From Actinomycetes bacterium (lineage in GTDB: Bacteria > Actinomycetota > Acidimicrobiia > Acidimicrobiales > Ilumatobacteraceae): a stretch of DNA of 40,312 bases. The DNA lies in NCBI GenBank assembly GCA_027491335.1, contig JAIXWJ010000016.1, positions 1 through 40,312 on the forward strand, written 5' to 3'. The notes below the pieces were generated by a model. It was not told the DNA's origin. It saw nothing but the letters and a program-made list of their open reading frames with translations, and did no database searches. A program made the translations under genes and the position numbers. Below are positions 35,888 to 40,312 of this stretch, in pieces; the first letter of the stretch is position 1, and each line of letters starts with the position of its first letter.

Positions 35888-36745
35888 TCAGTGTCCTCCT
35901 CCGCCCGTGATGCAGTGCGGTCCTTCGGCCTCTTGACCGGTGGTGTTGATACCGATGGCCGGACCGTTGAAGACCGCACCGGTGTCGACGATCACGTTGC
36001 CATTGGTCACCGACACACCGAAGCGATCCATTCCGCGAGGTGCGGGGCCGGCCTTCTTCTCACCGACGCGGTTGTACTGCGAGCCGTGACACGGGCACTC
36101 GAACCATTGCGAGCTCTTGCACTCGGGAACGCGGCAACCGAGATGCGGGCACTTCTGATACAGAGCGACGATCCCCGCTTCCATACCCGCCAACACCGAC
36201 GGCTGATTCGAGTACGCACTGCGCGCCTTCGGCAGAGCGTCGGCCGGAAAAGCCGTGAGCCAGGTGCGCGCCTCGGGCTTGTAGACGAAACCCTTCTCGC
36301 TTCGAATCTGAACGATCAAGTCGTCGAGGCGACCCACGGTCACCTTCGAGCCGAACCCGCCGCCGGCTCGCGGCCACAGGAACGCAACAACCGCGACGCC
36401 AAAAGCGCCGAGGCTGGCGGTCATCATGGACACGGTGGCGCGGTTGAAGAACTGACGACGCGACACGCCGAGGGTCTCTTCGTCGGGTGCCTGCCATGCC
36501 ACGGGTGCGACTTCGGCCGCCTTCTCGAGAGCGGTGGACCGCGCGGTGGTCTCGGCCGATTCGTACGCGGCACCGCTGGGGCCCGCACCGGACTCGGCCT
36601 TGATCGCCTTGTCGCGCTTCACCGTTTCACGGGACAACGCGCCCGCGCCGCGCACGTCGGAGCGACGCGCCGACGTGACGAGCACGATGGCGGCGGCCAC
36701 GACCAAGACGGCCACGGCGATGATGATTGTTGTTGCTGGTGTCAT
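35888..36745 (-). CDS. Rieske [2Fe-2S] protein
   Basis: 285 residues from ATG at 36745 (GAGGA upstream). Cluster boxes: C199-P-H201-L-G-C204 and C217-P-C219-H220-G-S. An N-terminal helix (about 5-24) is followed by about 75 polar residues, then a twin-arginine motif SRRQFFNRA (about 95-103) just before a second helix (about 105-125). Multi-helix Rieske proteins with an internal Tat motif are known in actinobacteria. The cluster domain would face the outside and take electrons from quinol at the Qo site. It sits between subunit IV and the diheme cytochrome. Confidence 0.93.
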   Translation of the reverse strand: MTPATTIIIAVAVLVVAAAIVLVTSARRSDVRGAGALSRETVKRDKAIKAESGAGPSGAAYESAETTARSTALEKAAEVAPVAWQAPDEETLGVSRRQFFNRATVSMMTASLGAFGVAVVAFLWPRAGGGFGSKVTVGRLDDLIVQIRSEKGFVYKPEARTWLTAFPADALPKARSAYSNQPSVLAGMEAGIVALYQKCPHLGCRVPECKSSQWFECPCHGSQYNRVGEKKAGPAPRGMDRFGVSVTNGNVIVDTGAVFNGPAIGINTTGQEAEGPHCITGGGGH

Positions 36746-36758
36746 GTGTGGTGATTCC

Positions 36759-37514
36759 TCACAACTCGAAGAACAGGCCGTCACGCCACGGGAAGACGAA
36801 GTTGAATCCGGGTCCGCGGAAGAACGAACCGATCATCACGAGCACCGCCCAGAACATCAAGTGGACGGTCATGATGGATGTCGCGAACTTGCGATCCTCG
36901 GGCTTGTTCGACGGGTTCTTGTCGATGTACGGAGCCAGGATCAACGCGAACAGAGCGATACCGGGAATGGTCACGCCGGCCACCATCGGGTGGAACATGG
37001 TGAGCAGTTCCTGCAGACCGAGGAAGTACCACGGTGCCTTCGACGGGTTCGGAGTCTGGTTGGGGTTGGCCAACTGCAACAGCGGTGCGTTCACGAAGAT
37101 CGAGAAGAAGAACAGGAACGCGGTGCACGCCAAAGCCGCGACGAATTCGACGGCGATCAGGTGCGGCCACGTGTGCACCTTGTCGACGGGAGTGGCCTTC
37201 ACGTCCTGGATGGATCCGGACTTGACCACCGTCAACAAACGCTGCGTGTGACCGCCGGGTCCGGCGCCCACGGGAACGCCACCGGAAGCCGGAGCCGCGG
37301 CCACGACGGCGGCAACCTTGTCGGCCACCGCCACGGCGCCACCATCATCGGTCTTGGAACGAGCGGCCTTGCTGCGCTCGAGCAAATGAGCCGGAATGCG
37401 CGGGTCCGATGCGGGAGCATCACCACTAGCGGATGCGGCCTCACCGGATTCGGCGGCGGCCTTGTCGCGCGCGGCTTGAGCCCGCTTGAGGAGGTGTTCG
37501 GGGATCTCGGTCAT
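36759..37514 (-). CDS. cytochrome b C-terminal subunit (subunit IV type) with IPxHLLxR motifs
   Basis: 251 residues. The last 165 match the C-terminal half of cytochrome b (subunit IV), with three or four helices and the Qo motif region NPSKAPWYFLGLQELL, where residues 160-163 read APWY instead of PEWY. The first 95 residues are an extra cytoplasmic, Ala/Asp/Lys-rich region containing IPEHLLKR at 4-11 and IPAHLLER at 40-47. ATG at 37514 follows GGAAGGAAA. It lies 21 bp after the cytochrome b N-terminal subunit gene. Split cytochrome b is typical of b6f and Firmicutes complexes rather than the fused actinobacterial QcrB. Confidence 0.92.
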   Translation of the reverse strand: MTEIPEHLLKRAQAARDKAAAESGEAASASGDAPASDPRIPAHLLERSKAARSKTDDGGAVAVADKVAAVVAAAPASGGVPVGAGPGGHTQRLLTVVKSGSIQDVKATPVDKVHTWPHLIAVEFVAALACTAFLFFFSIFVNAPLLQLANPNQTPNPSKAPWYFLGLQELLTMFHPMVAGVTIPGIALFALILAPYIDKNPSNKPEDRKFATSIMTVHLMFWAVLVMIGSFFRGPGFNFVFPWRDGLFFEL

Positions 37515-37535
37515 GAGTGTCTGTTTCCTTCCCGA

Positions 37536-38318
37536 TCAGAGCGGCCCGGAGATGCCGCCGTCCTTGCGGACGCGCCAGAAGTGAATGGCCATGAAGATCA
37601 CGATGACGAAGGGGAGCATCAGCACGTGCAACACGTACCAACGCAACAAGGTCTCCGACCCGATTTCCACACCGCCGAGCAAAACGAATCTCACCTGTGA
37701 ACCGAACACCGGCGTGTAGCCCATCATGTTCGTACCCACGGCCACGGCCCACATCGCCAACTGGTCCCACGGCAGCAGGTAACCGGTGAACGACAACAGC
37801 AACGTGAGCGTGAGCAACACGACGCCGATGACCCAGTTGAACTCGCGCGGGGGCTTGTAGGCGCCGTGGTAGAAGACGCGAGCCATGTGCAAGAACACGG
37901 ACAGCACCATCAAGTGCGCTCCCCATCGATGCATGTTTCGAATGAGTAATCCGAAGGCGACCGATGTCTGAAGGCTGCTGATGTCGTTCCATGCCGCCGT
38001 GGCTTCCGGACGGTAGAAGAACATCAGGAAGATGCCGGTGACGGTGAGAAGAATGAAGAGGAAGAAGCTGAGTCCGCCGAGGCACAGCGTGTAGCTGACC
38101 TTGACCGCGTGACGCTTCACCTTCACCGGGTGCAAGTGGTACAGCACCGAGTTCATGATGACGTACGAACGGTTACGCGGGCTGTCGGTGTAGCCCTTGC
38201 GGAAAATCGATCCGGGACGGAAGATCGAGTTCCAAGCTTGACTGCCTTGAACGGACTCGACGGTCTTGTTGAGTCGTTCCTTCGCAGTGGGTCGGGGGTC
38301 GTCGATGACTTTTGCCAT
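37536..38318 (-). CDS. cytochrome b6-type subunit (two b hemes, probable heme c_i)
   Basis: 260 residues with four helices. Heme b ligands are H130/H144 and H231/H246; the 14 and 15 spacings equal those of cytochrome b6. Cys79 in SYTLCLGG matches the cysteine that binds heme c_i (c_n) in b6f and Firmicutes complexes. FTGYLLPWDQLAMW and RNMHRWGAHLM are standard. An N-terminal cytoplasmic segment of about 55 residues precedes the first helix. ATG at 38318 follows AGGAGA. It catalyses quinone exchange at Qo and Qi together with subunit IV. Confidence 0.93.
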   Translation of the reverse strand: MAKVIDDPRPTAKERLNKTVESVQGSQAWNSIFRPGSIFRKGYTDSPRNRSYVIMNSVLYHLHPVKVKRHAVKVSYTLCLGGLSFFLFILLTVTGIFLMFFYRPEATAAWNDISSLQTSVAFGLLIRNMHRWGAHLMVLSVFLHMARVFYHGAYKPPREFNWVIGVVLLTLTLLLSFTGYLLPWDQLAMWAVAVGTNMMGYTPVFGSQVRFVLLGGVEIGSETLLRWYVLHVLMLPFVIVIFMAIHFWRVRKDGGISGPL

Positions 38319-38329
38319 GAGTGTGTCTC

Positions 38330-38743
38330 CTAGAACCGCATTCCGTAGGCGTAGCCGTGATTACCGGTACGAGCATGTGTGTCGCCGGTGGCCAACGCGG
38401 CACCGGCCTTGCCGAGGATGATGACCCCGGTGGGGCATCGATCGACGCACAGTGCGCAACGCGTGCACACGTCGTCGTCGATGATGAAGAGAACGTTGTC
38501 GTTCGGGTCGATACCCGGACGCTCGGTGCCCGTCGCTTCGACGATGGCATCGGGCGTGACCATGTGGATGCACTTCCACGGGCAGATGTCGACGCAACCC
38601 TCGCACATGATGCACTCGGTCTGATCGATGTGAATGAACTGCTTCGGCTTGACGGCCTTGGTCAGGTAATCCGCATCCACCTCGACCAGTTGGTACTGGT
38701 CCGAGTAGGGCATCATCGGGGGATTGGCGTCGGTACGTGCCAT
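38330..38743 (-). CDS. 2x[4Fe-4S] ferredoxin encoded with the b6-type complex
   Basis: A 137-residue cytosolic protein with two complete cluster motifs: C44, C47, C50, C54-P and C93, C96, C99, C103-P. C58 is an extra cysteine beside the first set. The N-terminal 35 residues and C-terminal 25 residues (HARTGNHGYAYGMRF) are outside the ferredoxin fold and may dock to a partner. It has no signal peptide or membrane segment. It is 11 bp upstream of cytochrome b and 3 bp after the three-helix protein, so all three are co-expressed. The partner and direction of electron flow are not known. Confidence 0.92.
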   Translation of the reverse strand: MARTDANPPMMPYSDQYQLVEVDADYLTKAVKPKQFIHIDQTECIMCEGCVDICPWKCIHMVTPDAIVEATGTERPGIDPNDNVLFIIDDDVCTRCALCVDRCPTGVIILGKAGAALATGDTHARTGNHGYAYGMRF

Positions 38744-38746
38744 GGC

Positions 38747-39235
38747 TCAGGCCTTCTTCACCAATGGGCGACCGTAGGTGGACTGCTCGAGTTCGGTGGA
38801 CTTCGACTGACCGCGCTTTTGCCACCACGACCACATGTAGATCTGCAGTCCGAGGAAGAAGCCGTAGATGCCGGTGACGATGATGTCGCCGACCTGCAAG
38901 TAGTTGATGTCGAACGGGAAGCTTCCGCCCTTGGCCTGCGACTTGAGGATGTCGCCGGGTCCGTAGAGCATCTTGTCGGACTGCCAACCGAGTTCGTTCT
39001 GCACGTGCACCAGCCACTGGTGGGGCACCACGCCGTACGCGAGGAACATCACGAAGAACGCGTAGGTGGAGCCAACCATGGCTTCGCCCCACGAGACCGG
39101 AGTCCCGATCGGACGGCGCTTGCCGTACACGAAAATGAGGCCCGTCAGGATGAGCGTTGCCGCGAGAGAGAACAGGAACGCCTGGTTCATCCCCGGCCAT
39201 TTCAGAATGTCAATCGCCAGCATCGAGCCGGTCAT
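38747..39235 (-). CDS. unknown three-helix membrane protein, first gene of the operon
   Basis: Not recognised. About 162 residues from ATG at 39235; GTG at 39250 and ATG at 39223 are also in frame, and none has a well-placed ribosome site (AGAAGGG lies directly before the 39235 ATG). Three helices at about 18-36, 48-69 and 113-135, then a polar tail with Lys and Ser. The middle loop is rich in aromatic and polar residues (VPHQWLVHVQNELGWQSDKM). No cofactor motif apart from scattered His. First gene of the bc-nuo unit, 3 bp before the ferredoxin; it could be the ferredoxin's membrane dock, by position only. Confidence 0.75.
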   Translation of the reverse strand: MTGSMLAIDILKWPGMNQAFLFSLAATLILTGLIFVYGKRRPIGTPVSWGEAMVGSTYAFFVMFLAYGVVPHQWLVHVQNELGWQSDKMLYGPGDILKSQAKGGSFPFDINYLQVGDIIVTGIYGFFLGLQIYMWSWWQKRGQSKSTELEQSTYGRPLVKKA

Positions 39236-39300
39236 CCCTTCTGTTTCCACGGGTGAGCGTGGTGGTCATCGCGTGTCGTTTGTCGGAATTTCGGTGACAT
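39232..39300 (-). other. possible 22-codon upstream ORF
   Basis: A reading frame from ATG 39300 encodes MSPKFRQTTRDDHHAHPWKQ and two more residues. Its TGA overlaps the ATG at 39235 of the first operon gene as ATGA. It could be a leader that couples translation, or chance. No ribosome site is clear. Confidence 0.2.
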
Positions 39301-39307
39301 TGACCCA

Positions 39308-39337
39308 TGTACCTGCGTAGACGAGTCGTTGTACCTG
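39308..39337. repeat. TGTACCTG direct repeat, 22 bp period
   Basis: TGTACCTG occurs at 39308-39315 and 39330-39337, 22 bp apart (about two helical turns), and AGTCGT follows each copy (39324-39329, 39348-39353). Position about 75-100 bp upstream of the first operon gene suits a regulator binding the same DNA face. Confidence 0.45.
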
Positions 39338-39535
39338 TGGGAACTGTAGTCGTCGGAGGTCTCGAACGACCCAACTCACGACGAAGCGAAACACGGTTGA
39401 CCGTCACACGACGGAGACGATCGGCCGAGCCTCGAACGAAGGGGGTTGGTCGTGCGATCGCAACGACGTTTTGTGGTCTATCACGCCACCCCTCCGGGAA
39501 GGTCGGGTTGTGCGCAAGTGCAAGGTACCGACTTC

Positions 39536-39559
39536 GGAAATCCCCGCGGGGAATTCCCC
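39536..39559. promoter_or_regulatory. overlapping palindromes, operator candidate
   Basis: GGAAATCCCC (39536-39545) and GGGGAATTCC (39548-39557) form inverted arms with one mismatch around a central GC. Inside it lie two perfect palindromes, CCCCGCGGGG (39542-39551) and GGGGAATTCCCC (39548-39559). It lies about 113 bp upstream of the cytochrome c start. It is not followed by a T-run, so an operator fits better than a terminator. Confidence 0.5.
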
Positions 39560-39671
39560 ACTCGGCCTCGTCGCCCTCTAGTGTTCTGGGCGGACTGTCG
39601 TTCGTTCGCGATCGGCGATTCCGTATCGTTTCTGCAACCCCCGACCGACCCATCTCCGAAAGGACTGGTCC

Positions 39672-40312
39672 GTGACCGAGATTCCCGAGCACCTCCTGAA
39701 GCGCTCTCGCGACCGCAAGGCGGGTGGCGCCTCGTCCGAGGCCAGTGCCGCTCCCGTGCCGGCCACCACCGAAGCAGCCGCTCCGGTGGCCCGAGCAGCC
39801 GCAGAAACCCCTGCTCAGAAGCCTGTTTCGAAGCCCGACGCCCCCTATGTGGCCGCCGCCAAATCTCGACAGCGCATCCCGTATTGGGCCATGGCCACGC
39901 TGTCGCTGATGCCGATCTTCTTGTTCATGTACGTTCGCGGGCTCCAGCCGCAAAAAGCCGAGGCGTCGGGACCGATTGCCATCGGAATCGAGCAGTACGG
40001 CGCCTGCGCCAGCTGTCATGGTGGCGATGGTGCCGGCGGTGCCGGTCGCGCCCTCTACAACGGCGAGTCACAGAAGACCTTCCCCCACATCGAAGACATG
40101 CTGAATTGGGTGTACAACGGCACCGAGGCCTACGAGGCCGCCGGTATCGAGTCCTATGGCGACCCGAATCGCGAGGGAGGGGCCCATTACCCCCGCTCCT
40201 ACAACGGCAGCGCCATGCCGGCCCAGGGTGCGATGGCCGGTGGCGGCCTGACCGAGTACGAGATTTTGGGCCTCGTTTGCCACATCCGTTATGACATTTC
40301 CGGTGCTGACCC
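39672..40312 (+). CDS. membrane-anchored cytochrome c with IPEHLLKR N-terminus (cut by window edge)
   Basis: 213 codons from GTG at 39672 (GAAAGGA about eight bases upstream), open to the right edge. In order: cytoplasmic N-terminus VTEIPEHLLKRSRDRK, about 50 Ala/Pro/Glu-rich residues, one helix (about 78-95, WAMATLSLMPIFLFMYV) and an outer cytochrome c domain with heme motif C-A-S-C-H near residue 114, followed by GGDGAGG. A likely axial Met is in NGSAMPAQGAM. It is divergent from the bc-nuo unit and probably shares its control region. It may belong to a terminal oxidase cluster lying outside the window. Confidence 0.88.
   Translation, partial: MTEIPEHLLKRSRDRKAGGASSEASAAPVPATTEAAAPVARAAAETPAQKPVSKPDAPYVAAAKSRQRIPYWAMATLSLMPIFLFMYVRGLQPQKAEASGPIAIGIEQYGACASCHGGDGAGGAGRALYNGESQKTFPHIEDMLNWVYNGTEAYEAAGIESYGDPNREGGAHYPRSYNGSAMPAQGAMAGGGLTEYEILGLVCHIRYDISGAD

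Larger units (their letters stand above)
39251..39671. promoter_or_regulatory. 421-bp divergent control region
   Basis: The only long noncoding stretch in the window, between the minus-strand bc-nuo unit and the plus-strand cytochrome c. It should hold both promoters. For the plus gene, TTCGTT (39601-39606) and TATCGT (39624-39629) are 17 bp apart, a weak sigma-A-like pair. No confident -10/-35 was found for the minus direction. It contains the direct repeats and palindrome listed separately, plus ACGGT-TG-ACCGT at 39393-39404. Confidence 0.5.

Noticed and set aside
39536..39559. Nested palindrome as a transcription terminator
   Set aside because: No T-run follows in either direction and it lies between divergent genes, where no terminator is needed.
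39307..39675. 122-codon plus-strand frame ending in GTGA at the cytochrome c start
   Set aside because: The overlap is tempting, but the protein is Arg/Ser-rich, codon third positions lack the GC bias of the neighbours, and it runs through the operator-like palindrome.

Overview
The window looks like chromosomal DNA from a GC-rich, aerobic, probably actinobacterial organism. An Acidimicrobiia-type lineage is my best guess, from the high GC, GTG starts, many ATGA/GTGA/TGATG overlaps and the mix of respiratory gene types; there is no marker gene, so this is an inference. No tRNA, rRNA, CRISPR array, insertion sequence, phage gene or obvious rho-independent terminator was seen. The sequence is almost entirely coding.

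Layout. (1) 1-13907, minus strand: a tight cluster reading nuoA-B-C-D-H-I-J-K-L-M-N (set 1, an 11-subunit complex I without the NADH module nuoEFG), then a MidA/NDUFAF7-type methyltransferase overlapping nuoN1, an ABC-2 exporter pair, and the start of an acetyl-CoA synthetase gene running off the left edge. (2) 14007-18819: five metabolic or DNA genes: a class I glutamine amidotransferase, threonine dehydratase with an ACT domain, an aldehyde dehydrogenase, a peptidase C26 (PuuD-like) hydrolase and a stand-alone RecB-family Fe-S nuclease. (3) 18919-39250, minus strand: a very long apparent operon beginning with an unknown 3-TM protein, a 2x[4Fe-4S] ferredoxin, a split b6-type cytochrome b, a Rieske protein, a diheme cytochrome c and an unknown 4-helix membrane protein, running straight into a complete 14-gene nuoA-N (set 2). 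(4) 39251-39671: the only sizeable noncoding region, with operator-like repeats, followed on the plus strand by a membrane-anchored cytochrome c cut by the right edge.

How they work together. Set 2 plus the bc-type complex form a quinone-linked NADH-to-cytochrome c chain encoded in one unit. Set 1 keeps all the proton-pump, N2 and N6 residues but has no electron-input module and an altered NuoH, suggesting a different electron donor or shared NuoEFG. The most interesting signals are: the complex I assembly methyltransferase homologue overlapping nuoN1, together with retention of its known target arginine in NuoD1 (HRG) but not NuoD2 (HTG); a ferredoxin gene beside a b6-type cytochrome b that keeps the heme c_i cysteine; a short IPEHLLKR-type N-terminal motif shared by cytochrome b subunit IV (twice) and the divergent cytochrome c; a strictly periodic 12-fold His-X-X stretch in NuoL1; and a 22-24 bp palindromic element between the two divergent respiratory units.
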